DNA of 64,000 bases from NCBI RefSeq assembly GCF_013282725.1, contig NZ_CP054043.1:2232001-2296000 (forward strand), given 5' to 3'. This document shows positions 18,551-28,174 of the stretch, piece by piece (positions within the stretch are counted from its first letter, which is position 1; each line of letters starts with the position of its first letter). The translations under genes were made by a program, and so were the position numbers. A model generated the notes under the pieces. That model saw nothing but the letters and a program-made list of their open reading frames with translations, did no database searches and was not told the origin of the DNA. The DNA is from Yersinia mollaretii ATCC 43969. Its GTDB lineage: Bacteria > Pseudomonadota > Gammaproteobacteria > Enterobacterales > Enterobacteriaceae.

Positions 18551-19039
18551 ATGAGCGAAAAACAATTACGTCAGCTCAGTATTGCGGTCGGTGATAAATT
18601 GAAAGCGCGGGGGGGCTGGGTTACCTGCGCCGAATCCTGCACGGGTGGCTGGGTTGCCAAAGCGCTGACCGATATCGCAGGCAGTTCAGCGTACTTTGAC
18701 CGTGGTTTTGTGACTTACAGCAATGCGGCAAAACATGATTTACTGGGTGTCGACGAAACCACTTTGGCAAATTTTGGGGCGGTAAGTGAAGCCGTGGTGC
18801 GTGAGATGGCAAAAGGGGCATTGAGAGCCGCCAACGCCGACTTTGCGATAGCTATCAGCGGTATTGCTGGGCCTGAGGGGGGCAGCGCCGATAAGCCAGT
18901 GGGTACGGTGTGGTTCGCTTTTGCGACACGCGAAGGGCAAGCCGCAGCACACAGGCAACTTTTATCTGGTGATCGTGACGCTGTAAGGCTGCAAGCGGCT
19001 GTTTTCGCACTACAAACACTATTCGATGATTTTCTGTAA
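18551..19039 (+). CDS. pncC: Nicotinamide-nucleotide amidase
   Basis: A 162-residue CinA C-terminal-domain enzyme that deamidates NMN to nicotinate mononucleotide, recycling the NMN released by NAD-dependent DNA ligase. Family motifs are AESCTGGWVAKALTDIAGSS near residue 28, FVTYSNAAK, and ISGIAGPEGGSADKPVGTVW. I start at MSEKQLRQLS because GGTGGGGG lies just upstream and E. coli PncC has the same length. It immediately precedes recA, as in E. coli. Confidence 0.93.
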   Translation: MSEKQLRQLSIAVGDKLKARGGWVTCAESCTGGWVAKALTDIAGSSAYFDRGFVTYSNAAKHDLLGVDETTLANFGAVSEAVVREMAKGALRAANADFAIAISGIAGPEGGSADKPVGTVWFAFATREGQAAAHRQLLSGDRDAVRLQAAVFALQTLFDDFL

Positions 19040-19047
19040 AAATAGGC

Positions 19048-19075
19048 TTGATACTGTATGATTGTACAGTATAAT
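19048..19075 (+). promoter_or_regulatory. recA promoter with LexA box
   Basis: -35 TTGATA (19048-19053), 16-base spacer, -10 TATAAT (19070-19075). The spacer is the SOS box: CTGT-N8-ACAG at 19054-19069, extended to TACTGTATGATTGTACAGTA. LexA bound here would cover both promoter elements. Confidence 0.95.
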
Positions 19076-19153
19076 TAGCGTTAATTTCCTGTACAAAACA
19101 ACATTCAGTGGTGATGGCAGGGGCAACCCCGACATACCAGAGAGGGAGTAAAA

Positions 19154-20218
19154 ATGGCTATTGATGAGAATAAACAAAAGGCGTTAGCAGCAGCACTGGG
19201 CCAAATTGAAAAACAATTCGGCAAAGGCTCTATCATGCGTCTTGGCGAAGACCGCTCAATGGATGTTGAAACCATCTCTACCGGTTCACTCTCTCTTGAT
19301 ATCGCATTGGGGGCTGGTGGCCTGCCAATGGGGCGTATTGTTGAGATTTATGGCCCTGAATCATCCGGTAAAACAACACTGACGTTACAGGTTATTGCTG
19401 CCGCACAGCGTGCAGGCAAGACCTGCGCATTTATCGATGCCGAGCATGCTCTTGACCCAATTTATGCCAAGAAATTAGGCGTAGATATTGATAACTTGCT
19501 GTGTTCTCAGCCAGATACTGGCGAGCAAGCACTGGAAATCTGTGACGCATTAACCCGCTCTGGTGCTGTTGACGTCATCATCGTTGACTCTGTGGCAGCA
19601 CTGACACCCAAAGCTGAAATCGAAGGCGAAATTGGTGACTCTCACATGGGCCTCGCGGCGCGTATGATGAGCCAGGCCATGCGTAAATTGGCAGGGAACC
19701 TTAAGAACGCGAATACGTTGCTGATCTTCATCAACCAGATTCGTATGAAAATTGGCGTCATGTTCGGTAACCCTGAAACCACTACCGGTGGTAATGCGCT
19801 TAAGTTTTACGCCTCCGTACGTTTGGATATTCGTCGTATTGGTGCAGTAAAAGATGGCGATGTGGTTGTGGGCAGCGAGACTCGCGTTAAAGTCGTGAAA
19901 AACAAAATTGCCGCACCATTTAAGCAAGCTGAGTTCCAGATTCTGTACGGCGAAGGCATCAATATTAACGGCGAGCTGGTTGACTTGGGTGTTAAACACA
20001 AACTGATCGAGAAAGCTGGTGCATGGTATAGCTATAACGGTGACAAGATTGGTCAGGGTAAAGCGAATGCTAGCAACTACTTAAAAGAAAACCCAGCCGT
20101 TGCTGCTGAGTTAGATAAAAAACTGCGCGAAATGCTGCTCAACGGCGGTAACGGCGAGCAACCTGTAGCAACCGCAACAGTTGCCGACGAAACTGATGAA
20201 ACCAGCGAAGAGTTTTAA
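19154..20218 (+). CDS. recA: Recombinase RecA
   Basis: A 354-residue DNA-dependent ATPase for homologous strand exchange and for LexA self-cleavage in the SOS response. Walker A is GPESSGKT (about residues 67-74), Walker B region [15 protein letters not shown], loop L2 starts near GNPETTTGG, and the acidic C-terminus ends ETDETSEEF. An AGAGGGAG ribosome-binding site precedes the ATG. The strong LexA-box promoter and a good terminator frame it. Confidence 0.99.
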   Translation: MAIDENKQKALAAALGQIEKQFGKGSIMRLGEDRSMDVETISTGSLSLDIALGAGGLPMGRIVEIYGPESSGKTTLTLQVIAAAQRAGKTCAFIDAEHALDPIYAKKLGVDIDNLLCSQPDTGEQALEICDALTRSGAVDVIIVDSVAALTPKAEIEGEIGDSHMGLAARMMSQAMRKLAGNLKNANTLLIFINQIRMKIGVMFGNPETTTGGNALKFYASVRLDIRRIGAVKDGDVVVGSETRVKVVKNKIAAPFKQAEFQILYGEGININGELVDLGVKHKLIEKAGAWYSYNGDKIGQGKANASNYLKENPAVAAELDKKLREMLLNGGNGEQPVATATVADETDETSEEF

Positions 20219-20257
20219 TTCCTCGGTTTAACAGCGTTAGCGAGTTAATTAGTTAGC

Positions 20258-20284
20258 AAATGGCCCAGAGATTGGGCCATTTTA
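20258..20284 (+). terminator. recA terminator
   Basis: AAATGGCCCA and TGGGCCATTT form a ten-pair stem with a five-base loop, ending in TTT. It lies 40 bases after recA. Some readthrough would be needed to express recX if recX lacks its own promoter. Confidence 0.85.
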
Positions 20285-20354
20285 ATAAATAGCGGTTCGT
20301 ATATAGCCTTCCATTTATATCCATCCCCAAATTAATTCGATACGTTGCTTGCAA

Positions 20355-20577
20355 CTGCCACTTCAAGTAAGAAGGGTATTACCCAAAGTAATTGGAGTGA
20401 CAGCAAGGCAGCAAACGAACGACAAGTCGGTCGAAGACCGGTTTGAACAGCATTTATGCTAGCCCGCAGGGTGAGCCTCAAGGATGAGGCTCATTAATCC
20501 CGATGAGCTGACATCAGTCAGTGATTCGGGTAAGCGAGAGCCGCTAACACCGCTGCCACTTCAAGTAAGAAGGGTAT
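20355..20577 (+). repeat. Interspersed repeat element, copy A (recA-recX gap)
   Basis: A 223-base element bounded by two identical 25-base direct repeats (20355-20379 and 20553-20577), each starting CTGCCACTTCAAG and ending GGGTAT. Internal blocks are ACCCAAAGTAATTGGAGT (20381), CCCGATGAGCT (20499) and AGTCAGTGATTCGGGT (20516). The same blocks occur in the same order on the minus strand at 62303-62468. The last base of the right repeat directly abuts the recX ATG. No coding potential is evident. I recall it as a family common in Yersinia intergenic regions but cannot name it. Confidence 0.85.
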
Positions 20578-20580
20578 ATG
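20571..20580 (+). promoter_or_regulatory. recX ribosome-binding site formed by the repeat end
   Basis: The only Shine-Dalgarno-like sequence before the recX ATG (20578) is AGAAGGG, part of the element's terminal repeat, only three bases from the start codon. The close spacing suggests modest translation. Confidence 0.6.
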
Positions 20581-21081
20581 AATGACCTACTAAGTCGCGC
20601 TATGAGACTGCTCTCCCAACGCGATCATAGTGAATCTGAACTGCGTCGAAAACTCGCAGCTCAACCCTTTTCGGCCAAAGGCAATTGGGGGAAGCGCACG
20701 AATAGTGAAGGTGGCAAAATTGTCGACGATATCGATCCAAAAGTTATCGATCAGGTGATTGCGTATTGCTACCAACATGATTGGTTAGATGATTCCCGGT
20801 TTGCTACCAGCTACATTAATAGCCGTAGTCGTAAAGGATATGGCGCACAACGTATCCGCTCAGAATTGATGCAAAAAGGCGTCGATAAAGAGAGAATTCA
20901 AGCCGCATTTGAAATCAGTGAAATCGACTGGTGTAGACTCGCAAAAGAGGTGGCTCAGCGTAAATTTAGTGAAACTTTGCCTGTTGAATGGAAAGAAAAG
21001 GCTAAAGTTCAGCGTTATCTCCTCTATCGTGGCTTCTTCCAAGAAGAAATTCAGTCGATTTACAATGATTTTGCCGAATGA
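20578..21081 (+). CDS. recX: Regulatory protein RecX
   Basis: A 167-residue RecA modulator that binds RecA filaments and limits strand exchange and ATPase activity. Family features are the N-terminal three-helix repeats: LLSQRDHSESELRRKL, then IAYCYQHDWLDDSRFATSYI, and SRKGYGAQRIRSELMQKGV. It lies 359 bases after recA, an unusually long gap because a repeat element sits between them. Expression probably comes from recA readthrough, making it SOS-responsive. Confidence 0.95.
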   Translation: MNDLLSRAMRLLSQRDHSESELRRKLAAQPFSAKGNWGKRTNSEGGKIVDDIDPKVIDQVIAYCYQHDWLDDSRFATSYINSRSRKGYGAQRIRSELMQKGVDKERIQAAFEISEIDWCRLAKEVAQRKFSETLPVEWKEKAKVQRYLLYRGFFQEEIQSIYNDFAE

Positions 21082-21221
21082 ATGCACGTGGGATTTTACT
21101 TCCCCTCGAAGAAAATTTATCTTATTCCCACTTTTTGTTCGTGAGCTTACCCCGTGTGTTGCCAGTTACAGGCATACGATGTGCTCACGGACTATTCTTC
21201 TAGCTTGTTTCCGGGACAATT

Positions 21222-23849
21222 ATGAGCAAGAGCACCGCTGAGATCCGTCAAGCGTTTCTCGATTTCTTCCATAGCAAGGGACATCAGGTTGTATCAAGCA
21301 GCTCTTTGGTCCCTAATAACGACCCTACGCTGTTGTTTACCAATGCCGGGATGAACCAGTTTAAGGACGTATTCTTAGGTTTAGATAAGCGGGCTTACTC
21401 CCGTGCGACAACCTCTCAGCGCTGTGTGCGAGCAGGTGGTAAGCATAATGACCTTGAAAACGTAGGTTATACTGCGCGTCATCACACCTTCTTTGAAATG
21501 TTGGGTAACTTCAGCTTTGGTGATTATTTCAAACATGACGCCATCAGTTTCGCGTGGGAATTATTAACCGGCGAGCAGTGGTTCAATTTACCTAAAGAAA
21601 AGCTTTGGGTGACTGTTTATGAAACTGACGACGAAGCCTACGAGATCTGGGCTAACGACGTTGGTATACCTCACGAGCGTATCATCCGTATTGGTGATAA
21701 CAAAGGCGGTGCTTTTGCCTCAGATAACTTCTGGCAAATGGGTGATACCGGCCCTTGTGGCCCATGTACAGAGATTTTCTTTGACCATGGTGATCATATC
21801 TGGGGTGGCCCTCCTGGCTCGGCAGAAGAAGATGGCGACCGCTATATTGAGATCTGGAATATCGTCTTTATGCAGTTCAATCGGCAATCTGATGGCACAA
21901 TGTTGCCATTGCCTAAGCCGTCAGTTGATACTGGCATGGGGCTTGAGCGTATTGCTGCGGTATTACAACACGTCAACTCTAACTACGAGATTGACTTGTT
22001 CCGTGATTTGATTACTGCGGTGGCTGATGTCACGGGGGCTACAGATCTTTCAAGTAAGTCACTGCGTGTCATCGCGGACCATATCCGTTCATGTGCTTTC
22101 CTGATCTCTGACGGTGTCATTCCATCAAATGAAAACCGTGGCTATGTTTTACGCCGCATCATTCGCCGTGCCATTCGTCATGGCAATATGTTGGGCGCTA
22201 AAGAAACTTTCTTCTATAAATTGGTTGCTCCATTGATCGCTGTAATGGGGTCTGCCGCTGATGAATTGAAGCATCAACAGGCAATGGTTGAGCAAGTTCT
22301 GAAAACCGAAGAAGAGCAGTTTGCGCGAACATTAGAGCGCGGTTTAGCTTTGCTGGATGAAGAACTCAGTAAATTGACTGGTGACACCCTCGACGGTGAA
22401 ACCGCCTTCCGCTTGTATGACACCTACGGCTTCCCAGTTGATTTAACGGCTGATGTCTGCCGTGAGCGTAATCTGAAAGTGGATGAAGCGGGTTTTGAGC
22501 AAGCGATGGAGGCTCAACGCCGCCGCGCTCGTGAATCCAGTGGCTTTGGTGCAGACTATAACAGCCTGATTCGCGTTGATAGTGCGAGCCAGTTCTCCGG
22601 TTATGACCACGTGCACCAGCAAGCCACGGTTACGGCATTATTCCGTAATGGCGAGGCTGTTGATGAAATCCATGAAGGCGAAGAGGCGGTTGTCGTACTG
22701 AATCAAACGCCATTCTACGGTGAGTCTGGCGGGCAGGTTGGTGATACCGGTGAGCTGAAAAATGCGACTGCAACTTTCGCTGTCGCTGATACCCAGAAAT
22801 ATGGTCAGGCTATTGGGCATCTGGGGAAATTGACTCACGGCACTTTACGGGTAAACCACAGCATTGATGCTCAAGTTGATGTCACTCGGCGTAACCGTAT
22901 TCGTCTGAACCACTCTGCAACTCATTTACTGCATGCTGCATTGCGTAAAACGCTGGGCGAGCATGTGGCGCAGAAAGGCTCCTTGGTGAATGACAAATAT
23001 CTGCGTTTCGATTTCTCGCATTTTGAAGCAATGAAACCAGAACAAATTCGCTTGGTAGAAGATTTAGTTAACGAGCAGATTCGTCGTAACTTGCCCATTC
23101 AGACTGAAGTGATGGAACTGGATGCAGCGAAAGAAAAAGGTGCCATGGCCCTGTTTGGCGAGAAATATGATGATCAAGTGCGCGTCTTGAGCATGGGTGA
23201 TTTCTCAACCGAACTTTGTGGTGGTATCCATGCGAGTCGTACTGGCGATATTGGCCTGTTCCGCATATTGTCAGAGTCAGGCACTGCTGCGGGCATCCGC
23301 CGTATTGAAGCTGTGACGGGTGAGGGTGCGATTGCATTGGTGCATCAGCAAAGTGACTTACTTCAGGATGTTGCTCACTTGGTAAAAGGTGATACCAATA
23401 ATCTGACAGAGAAAGTCCGTGCAGTGCTCGATCGCAGCAAAATGCTTGAACGTGAACTCCAGCAGCTAAAAGATCAGCAGGCGGCTCAGGAAAGTGCCTC
23501 TTTGTCATCCAGCGCAAAGCTGGTCAGTGGCGTGAAACTTTTAGTGAGTCAGTTGGATAATGTTGAACCAAAAATGTTGCGTACTATGGTTGATGATCTT
23601 AAGAATCAACTGGGTTCGGCCATTATTGTGTTGGCAACGACAGCAGATGATAAGGTCAGCCTGATTGTTGGCGTAACCAAAGATCTTACGGGTAAAGTAA
23701 AAGCGGGCGAGTTAATCGCTGATATTGCCCAACAGGTAGGCGGTAAAGGCGGTGGACGCCCTGATATGGCTCAAGCAGGCGGTACTGATGTGCAGGCATT
23801 GCCATCAGCATTGGCAAGCGTAGAGGCATGGGTAGAATCCCGGCTATAA
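21222..23849 (+). CDS. alaS: Alanyl-tRNA synthetase
   Basis: An 875-residue class II synthetase charging tRNA-Ala. The catalytic domain starts with [20 protein letters not shown] and includes [20 protein letters not shown]. The editing domain has the zinc/editing motifs [11 protein letters not shown] and [13 protein letters not shown]. The C-Ala domain ends with [20 protein letters not shown]. Length matches E. coli AlaS (876). The order recA-recX-alaS-csrA is conserved in enterobacteria. A terminator follows. Confidence 0.99.
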   Translation: MSKSTAEIRQAFLDFFHSKGHQVVSSSSLVPNNDPTLLFTNAGMNQFKDVFLGLDKRAYSRATTSQRCVRAGGKHNDLENVGYTARHHTFFEMLGNFSFGDYFKHDAISFAWELLTGEQWFNLPKEKLWVTVYETDDEAYEIWANDVGIPHERIIRIGDNKGGAFASDNFWQMGDTGPCGPCTEIFFDHGDHIWGGPPGSAEEDGDRYIEIWNIVFMQFNRQSDGTMLPLPKPSVDTGMGLERIAAVLQHVNSNYEIDLFRDLITAVADVTGATDLSSKSLRVIADHIRSCAFLISDGVIPSNENRGYVLRRIIRRAIRHGNMLGAKETFFYKLVAPLIAVMGSAADELKHQQAMVEQVLKTEEEQFARTLERGLALLDEELSKLTGDTLDGETAFRLYDTYGFPVDLTADVCRERNLKVDEAGFEQAMEAQRRRARESSGFGADYNSLIRVDSASQFSGYDHVHQQATVTALFRNGEAVDEIHEGEEAVVVLNQTPFYGESGGQVGDTGELKNATATFAVADTQKYGQAIGHLGKLTHGTLRVNHSIDAQVDVTRRNRIRLNHSATHLLHAALRKTLGEHVAQKGSLVNDKYLRFDFSHFEAMKPEQIRLVEDLVNEQIRRNLPIQTEVMELDAAKEKGAMALFGEKYDDQVRVLSMGDFSTELCGGIHASRTGDIGLFRILSESGTAAGIRRIEAVTGEGAIALVHQQSDLLQDVAHLVKGDTNNLTEKVRAVLDRSKMLERELQQLKDQQAAQESASLSSSAKLVSGVKLLVSQLDNVEPKMLRTMVDDLKNQLGSAIIVLATTADDKVSLIVGVTKDLTGKVKAGELIADIAQQVGGKGGGRPDMAQAGGTDVQALPSALASVEAWVESRL

Positions 23850-23875
23850 ACAAGTAATGATCCATTAAATCAATA

Positions 23876-23907
23876 CGCCATATCTCTGTGTTGGATATGG
23901 CGTTTTT
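23876..23907 (+). terminator. alaS terminator
   Basis: CGCCATATC and GATATGGCG pair around a nine-base loop and are followed by five T, 26 bases past alaS. Confidence 0.88.
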
Positions 23908-24109
23908 CAATTTTCCTGTCATAGTTCGATAACAAAGTTAAACGCAAAGTTGTTTGCTTCAGCTAAACTTGTTTTAGGGATTAGTTAAAGACTCGACCAA
24001 GCTACTTACATTTTATGTGAATGTGATGGCTTACGTTTTCACGGTGTATGATGGATAATGGCGGGGAAACTGAGAGACCCGACTCTTTTAATTTTTCAAG
24101 GAGCAAAGA

Positions 24110-24295
24110 ATGCTTATTCTGACTCGTCGAGTTGGTGAAACACTCATGATTGGCGATGAGGTTACGGTTACTGTATTAGGAGTTAAAGGCAACCAGGTTC
24201 GAATTGGTGTAAATGCTCCGAAAGAGGTTTCTGTTCACCGTGAAGAAATCTACCAGCGCATCCAAGCAGAAAAGTCTCAACCGACGACTTACTGA
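24110..24295 (+). CDS. csrA: Carbon storage regulator CsrA
   Basis: A 61-residue RNA-binding dimer that controls translation and stability of mRNAs for carbon storage, motility and virulence, and is antagonised by CsrB-type RNAs. The sequence [20 protein letters not shown] is essentially invariant in enterobacteria. The key RNA-contact arginine of the [10 protein letters not shown] segment (Arg44 in the family) is present. CAAGGAG lies seven bases before the ATG. The 260-base gap to alaS gives room for its own promoters. A conserved tRNA cluster follows. Confidence 0.98.
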
Positions 24296-24564
24296 TTTTG
24301 AAGCAGCGTCTCGTGTCAAACGAGGCGCTACTGCTGCTTATTCCCCTCGTTTCGTTGTTTTAGTCCCTTTTTGGGTTTTTTCTTCAGCTCTCATTCCTAT
24401 TTTCGCCCTATTTGGCAGACTGCCGAGATAATTTCTTTTTTACCCCCATGACGGTTGCACCTCAATAAGTCCTATCTTGCCTGTTGATAAAACACTCTTT
24501 TCGGCGTCAAACTAGTCATGTTGCGTGTGAATTGTGCAAATGAACGTGAGTTGGGAAAAATTGT
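24296..24564. other. Gap between csrA and the tRNA promoter
   Basis: No gene is recognised. A ten-pair inverted repeat lies at 24305-24329 (AGCGTCTCGT/ACGAGGCGCT with one G-U pair) and is the likely 3' end of csrA mRNA, though no T-run follows directly. The remainder is T-rich and featureless. Confidence 0.5.
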
Positions 24565-24592
24565 TTGACTTATAAGTGCGGGAAAGTAATAT
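24565..24592 (+). promoter_or_regulatory. tRNA operon promoter
   Basis: -35 TTGACT (24565-24570), 16-base spacer, -10 TAATAT (24587-24592), then a GC-rich discriminator (GTGCGCC) typical of growth-rate-controlled stable RNA promoters. Confidence 0.8.
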
Positions 24593-24657
24593 GTGCGCCA
24601 CGCAGTGCCGATGAGCTTCTTCAAAAGCAAGTTAGGCACAATTCGAAAGAAGCGTAT

Positions 24658-24750
24658 GGTGAGGTGGCCGAGAGGCTGAAGGCGCTCCCCTGCTAAGGGA
24701 GTATACGGTCAAAAGCTGTATCGAGGGTTCGAATCCCTCCCTCACCGCCA
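24658..24750 (+). tRNA. serV: tRNA-Ser (GCU)
   Basis: A 93-base class II tRNA. Acceptor GGTGAGG pairs with CCTCACC, the variable arm is long, the anticodon GCT is at 24692-24694, and CCA is encoded. First gene of the tRNA operon downstream of csrA, as in E. coli. Confidence 0.97.
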
Positions 24751-24758
24751 TTTACTAT

Positions 24759-24835
24759 GCACCCATAGCTCAGCTGGATAGAGTACTCGGCTACGAACCG
24801 AGCGGTCGGAAGTTCGAATCTTCCTGGGTGCACCA
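24759..24835 (+). tRNA. argV: tRNA-Arg (ACG), copy 1
   Basis: A 77-base tRNA with acceptor GCACCCA/TGGGTGC, anticodon ACG within CTACGAA, TTCGAATC T-loop, and encoded CCA. The wobble A would be edited to inosine to read CGU/CGC/CGA. Confidence 0.97.
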
Positions 24836-24893
24836 TATTTTGCAGTATGGTGAAATAGTCAAATGAACATCAGGTAGTGTCAAAGAATTAATT

Positions 24894-24970
24894 GCACCCA
24901 TAGCTCAGCTGGATAGAGTACTCGGCTACGAACCGAGCGGTCGGAAGTTCGAATCTTCCTGGGTGCACCA
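24894..24970 (+). tRNA. tRNA-Arg (ACG), copy 2
   Basis: Sequence identical to copy 1, separated from it by a 58-base unrelated spacer. The encoded CCA is intact. Confidence 0.97.
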
Positions 24971-25042
24971 TCTTCTCGGTCATACATCTTGTTGTTAGTT
25001 TCACTTGTTGAAACGCCTTCGTAAAACTAGAAACACAAAATC

Positions 25043-25119
25043 GCACCCATAGCTCAGCTGGATAGAGTACTCGGCTACGAACCGAGCGGTCGGAAGTTCG
25101 AATCTTCCTGGGTGCACCA
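25043..25119 (+). tRNA. tRNA-Arg (ACG), copy 3
   Basis: Identical to copies 1 and 2, after a 72-base spacer. Last gene of the tRNA operon. Confidence 0.97.
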
Positions 25120-25127
25120 TATTAAGA

Positions 25128-25150
25128 AACCTCGCTACGGCGGGGTTTTC
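25128..25150 (+). terminator. tRNA operon terminator
   Basis: AACCTCGC-TACG-GCGGGGTT forms an eight-pair stem on a tetraloop, followed by TT, nine bases after the last tRNA. Confidence 0.8.
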
Positions 25151-25369
25151 TGCTTTCTGGCTTTGCGCGACTCAACTGCTTGAAATCTTTTGACTCTCCA
25201 ATCTTACTATTAACCGCCAAACTCACTTGTTTTCCTTATGAAGAATATGACCATACTTCAGTGGAAAATATTTTTTATTCATTAAATTCATATGATTATA
25301 CAGTCAGCGACAATGTGGTTAGTTTGCGATAAAGTAGCTTTTCATTTTCTGCCTGGTCGTGGGGTCACG

Positions 25370-25936
25370 ATGTACGATCATTATGATGGCCTGATCTTTG
25401 ATATGGATGGCACCATTCTGGACACCGAGTCCACGCATCGTCAGGCATGGCGTCAGGTGCTCACACCTTACGGGATACATTTTGATGAGCAAGCCATGGT
25501 CGCTTTAAATGGTTCGCCTACTTGGCAAATTGCCCGCGTAATCATCGCTAATCATCAATCAGATCTAAACCCTCATTTATTGGCTGCGGAAAAAACTGCG
25601 CTGGTGAAAACGATGCTGCTGGATAATGTGAAGCCTCTGCCGCTCATAGACGTGGTTAAAGCCTATTATGGGCGTAAACCTATGGCTATAGGCACTGGGA
25701 GCGAACACTCTATGGCAGAGATGCTTTTACGGCATCTGGGTCTGCGAGACTATTTTGATGTGATTGTTGGTGCTGATGATGTCACCAAACACAAACCCGA
25801 GCCTGAGACATTCCTGCGTTGCGCAGAGCTACTCGGCGTGCGCCCGGATCACTGCGTGGTCTTTGAAGATGCTGATTTTGGTGTTGAGGCTGCGAAACGG
25901 GCGAATATGGCAATAGTTGATGTGCGCCTACTGTGA
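25370..25936 (+). CDS. yqaB: HAD-family fructose-1-phosphatase YqaB
   Basis: A 188-residue beta-phosphoglucomutase-like HAD phosphatase that acts on fructose 1-phosphate and related sugar phosphates. Motif I is FDMDGTILDTE (nucleophile Asp near residue 11), motif II GTGSE, motif III lysine in TKHKPEPETFL, motif IV VFEDADFGVEAA. I start at MYDHYDGLIFDMDG: it gives the same 188-residue length as E. coli YqaB, while the longer reading adds 26 unrelated residues. The Shine-Dalgarno is weak. It overlaps yqaA by four bases at its 3' end. Confidence 0.92.
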   Translation: MYDHYDGLIFDMDGTILDTESTHRQAWRQVLTPYGIHFDEQAMVALNGSPTWQIARVIIANHQSDLNPHLLAAEKTALVKTMLLDNVKPLPLIDVVKAYYGRKPMAIGTGSEHSMAEMLLRHLGLRDYFDVIVGADDVTKHKPEPETFLRCAELLGVRPDHCVVFEDADFGVEAAKRANMAIVDVRLL

Positions 25937-26361
25937 GTAGTACGCTAGCCATTGCTTCATTGTTTGGGAGTAGTTTTCTCAGCGCGACGCTCTTACCCGG
26001 AAATTCTGAAATTCTGTTAGTCACCCTACTAACGACAGGAAGTGCGCCCGCCATGGTGCTGGTGTTGTCTGCCACTGTTGGAAATACCTTGGGGGGGCTA
26101 ACAAATGTTGTTATAGGGCGTTTATTACCGGAACTAAAGCCACAGCGTGGAATGAGTACAGCACTCGGCTGGCTTCAGCGTTTTGGGCCGGCAGCTTTGC
26201 TGCTGAGCTGGCTACCGATAGTGGGCGATTTGATGTGTGTGTTGGCAGGCTGGTTGCGTATGCCTTGGGCTCTTGTCGCTTTTTTTCTCTGTTTGGGAAA
26301 AGCATTGCGTTACATCGTGTTAACGGTGATCACGCTGCAAGGAATCGCTTGGTGGCAGTAA
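25933..26361 (+). CDS. yqaA: YqaA-family inner membrane protein
   Basis: A 142-residue SNARE-associated/DedA-like (VTT domain) membrane protein. It starts with GTG at 25933, inside the yqaB stop (GTGA), so it is translationally coupled. Family features: SATLLPGNSEILLVTLLTTG near residue 18, GNTLGGLTNVVIGRLLP, then GPAALLLSWLPIVGDLMCVL. It is predicted to have four to five hydrophobic segments. Relatives are implicated in lipid scrambling or membrane homeostasis; the specific role is unknown. Confidence 0.9.
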   Translation: MSSTLAIASLFGSSFLSATLLPGNSEILLVTLLTTGSAPAMVLVLSATVGNTLGGLTNVVIGRLLPELKPQRGMSTALGWLQRFGPAALLLSWLPIVGDLMCVLAGWLRMPWALVAFFLCLGKALRYIVLTVITLQGIAWWQ

Positions 26362-26443
26362 AGCATGTGACAAACTTACGTAGTCACATCTATGCAGTTT
26401 CAGTATGCTGACGAGTTATGGTTTTCAAGAGCGGGAGGTCGAT

Positions 26444-28003
26444 TTGATCCCGGATGTATCACACGCGCTGACTTGGTTGGAAGCGCACCCTAAAGCCCTG
26501 AAAGGGATCCGTCGCGGTATCGAGCGGGAAACATTGAGAGTGACTGCCGATGGCCAATTAGCCTCGACGGGCCATCCAGAATCATTGGGTGCAGCACTGA
26601 CACATCAATGGATTACCACTGATTTTGCTGAGGCATTGCTGGAATTTATTACGCCAGTCGATGGTGATATTGACCATCTACTGACGTTTTTACGTGATAT
26701 CCACCGTTATACCGCCCGTAAATTGGGTGACGAGCGCATGTGGCCACTTAGCATGCCTTGTTTCATCGGGGCTGAGCAGGATATTGAGCTGGCTAAATAT
26801 GGTTCTTCTAATATTGGTCGCTTCAAAACACTCTACCGTGAGGGTTTAAAAAACCGTTACGGGGCGTTGATGCAAACCATTTCAGGTGTGCACTATAACT
26901 TCTCTCTGCCGCTGGAGTTCTGGCAGGCATGGGCAGGTGTCACTGATGAGAAAAGTGGTAAAGAAGAGATTTCAGCGGGATATTTCCGCCTGATTCGCAA
27001 TTACTATCGCTTTGGTTGGGTTATTCCTTATCTGTTTGGCGCATCACCGGCGATTTGCTCATCATTCCTGCAAGGGCGTGAGACTGCATTGCCGTTTGAA
27101 CGCAACGATAAAGGGATGTGCTATTTACCTTATGCCACCTCATTGCGCTTGAGTGATTTGGGATATACCAATAAATCGCAAAGTAATTTGGGCATTACGT
27201 TTAATGACCTGAACACCTATGTTGCTGGGCTGAAGCGTGCGATTCAAACGCCATCAGAAGAGTATGCAGTACTGGGGCTTAAAGATGGCGATCATCACCT
27301 GCAACTGAATACCAATGTGTTGCAGATTGAAAATGAGCTCTACGCGCCTATCCGACCTAAGAGAGTGACTCGTGCGGGGGAGTCACCTTCTGATGCCTTG
27401 TTGCGTGGTGGCATTGAGTATATTGAGGTGCGTTCGCTGGACATTAACCCATTCTCTCCGATTGGTGTTGATGCGGTTCAGGCTCGTTTCCTCGACCTGT
27501 TCCTGATTTGGTGTGTGTTGGCAGATGCGCCTGAAATGAGCAGTGACGAATTACTGTGTACCCGTAAGAACTGGAATCGGGTCATTTTGGAAGGGCGTAA
27601 GCCAGGGCAAACAATTGGTATGGGATGTAACGATACCCGTGAGCCGCTGGAGAAAGTCGGTAAAGATCTGTTTGCAGACTTGCGCCGCGTGGCAGAAGTA
27701 TTAGATGGAAAAGAGAGCACGCAGTATCAACAGGTCTGTGACGAACTGGTTGCGTCGTTTGATGACCCGAGCCTGACGTTCTCTGCGCGTATTTTGCAAG
27801 CGATGAAAGAAGGTGGTATTGGTGGTGTCGGTCTTGATTTAGCTGAGCACTACAGAACCCTGCTGCAAAGTGAGCCATTGGAGTTGCTGACAGAAGAGCA
27901 GTTGGTCGCAGAGGGCGAGGCGTCATGGCAGCGTCAACGTGAGATAGAACTGAAAGATAAGCTAAGCTTTGAAGAGTATTTGGTGCTTCACGGCGGCCAG
28001 TAA
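26444..28003 (+). CDS. gshA: Glutamate-cysteine ligase
   Basis: A 519-residue enzyme for the first and rate-limiting step of glutathione synthesis (L-Glu + L-Cys + ATP). I choose the TTG at 26444 (product [20 protein letters not shown]) because GGGAGG lies five bases upstream, E. coli gshA also uses TTG, and E. coli GshA has nearly the same length (518). An in-frame ATG 39 bases upstream has no ribosome-binding site. Conserved blocks include [24 protein letters not shown] and [13 protein letters not shown] low-efficiency TTG start fits the need to limit this enzyme. Confidence 0.96.
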   Translation: MIPDVSHALTWLEAHPKALKGIRRGIERETLRVTADGQLASTGHPESLGAALTHQWITTDFAEALLEFITPVDGDIDHLLTFLRDIHRYTARKLGDERMWPLSMPCFIGAEQDIELAKYGSSNIGRFKTLYREGLKNRYGALMQTISGVHYNFSLPLEFWQAWAGVTDEKSGKEEISAGYFRLIRNYYRFGWVIPYLFGASPAICSSFLQGRETALPFERNDKGMCYLPYATSLRLSDLGYTNKSQSNLGITFNDLNTYVAGLKRAIQTPSEEYAVLGLKDGDHHLQLNTNVLQIENELYAPIRPKRVTRAGESPSDALLRGGIEYIEVRSLDINPFSPIGVDAVQARFLDLFLIWCVLADAPEMSSDELLCTRKNWNRVILEGRKPGQTIGMGCNDTREPLEKVGKDLFADLRRVAEVLDGKESTQYQQVCDELVASFDDPSLTFSARILQAMKEGGIGGVGLDLAEHYRTLLQSEPLELLTEEQLVAEGEASWQRQREIELKDKLSFEEYLVLHGGQ

Positions 28004-28007
28004 AAAG

Positions 28008-28084
28008 AAAAGGCCACATAACTTCTGTGGCCAAATTAACATCTCTGGTAAAACAGGGATGATGATAACAAATGCGCGTCTTTC
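28008..28084 (-). ncRNA. micA: MicA small RNA
   Basis: On the minus strand between gshA and luxS, exactly where E. coli encodes MicA. The 5' end GAAAGACGCGCATTTGTTAT and the following CATCATCCCTG seed region match E. coli MicA. The middle differs, and the terminator stem GGCCACA/TGTGGCC with a TTTT tail is conserved in position. MicA is an Hfq-dependent sigma-E sRNA that represses ompA and other porin mRNAs. A sigma-E promoter with ideal spacing lies upstream. Length is about 77 bases versus 72 in E. coli. Confidence 0.93.
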
Positions 28085-28090
28085 ACATAT

Positions 28091-28120
28091 TAAGACGCGT
28101 GGGATAGAAAAAAGTTTCAC
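28091..28120 (-). promoter_or_regulatory. Sigma-E promoter of micA
   Basis: Minus strand: -35 GAAACTT (28112-28118), 16-base spacer, -10 TCTTA (28091-28095), with the predicted start at 28084. The spacing is the optimum for the envelope-stress sigma factor. Confidence 0.78.
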
Positions 28121-28174
28121 CGGTTGCGAAAAAAGATCGAATAAAAATTACTTTTTTTATGAGGAGGTGACTAA

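Noticed and set aside
24305..24329. csrA terminator
   Set aside because: A good stem is present but no T-run follows, so I list it only as an inverted repeat within the gap description.
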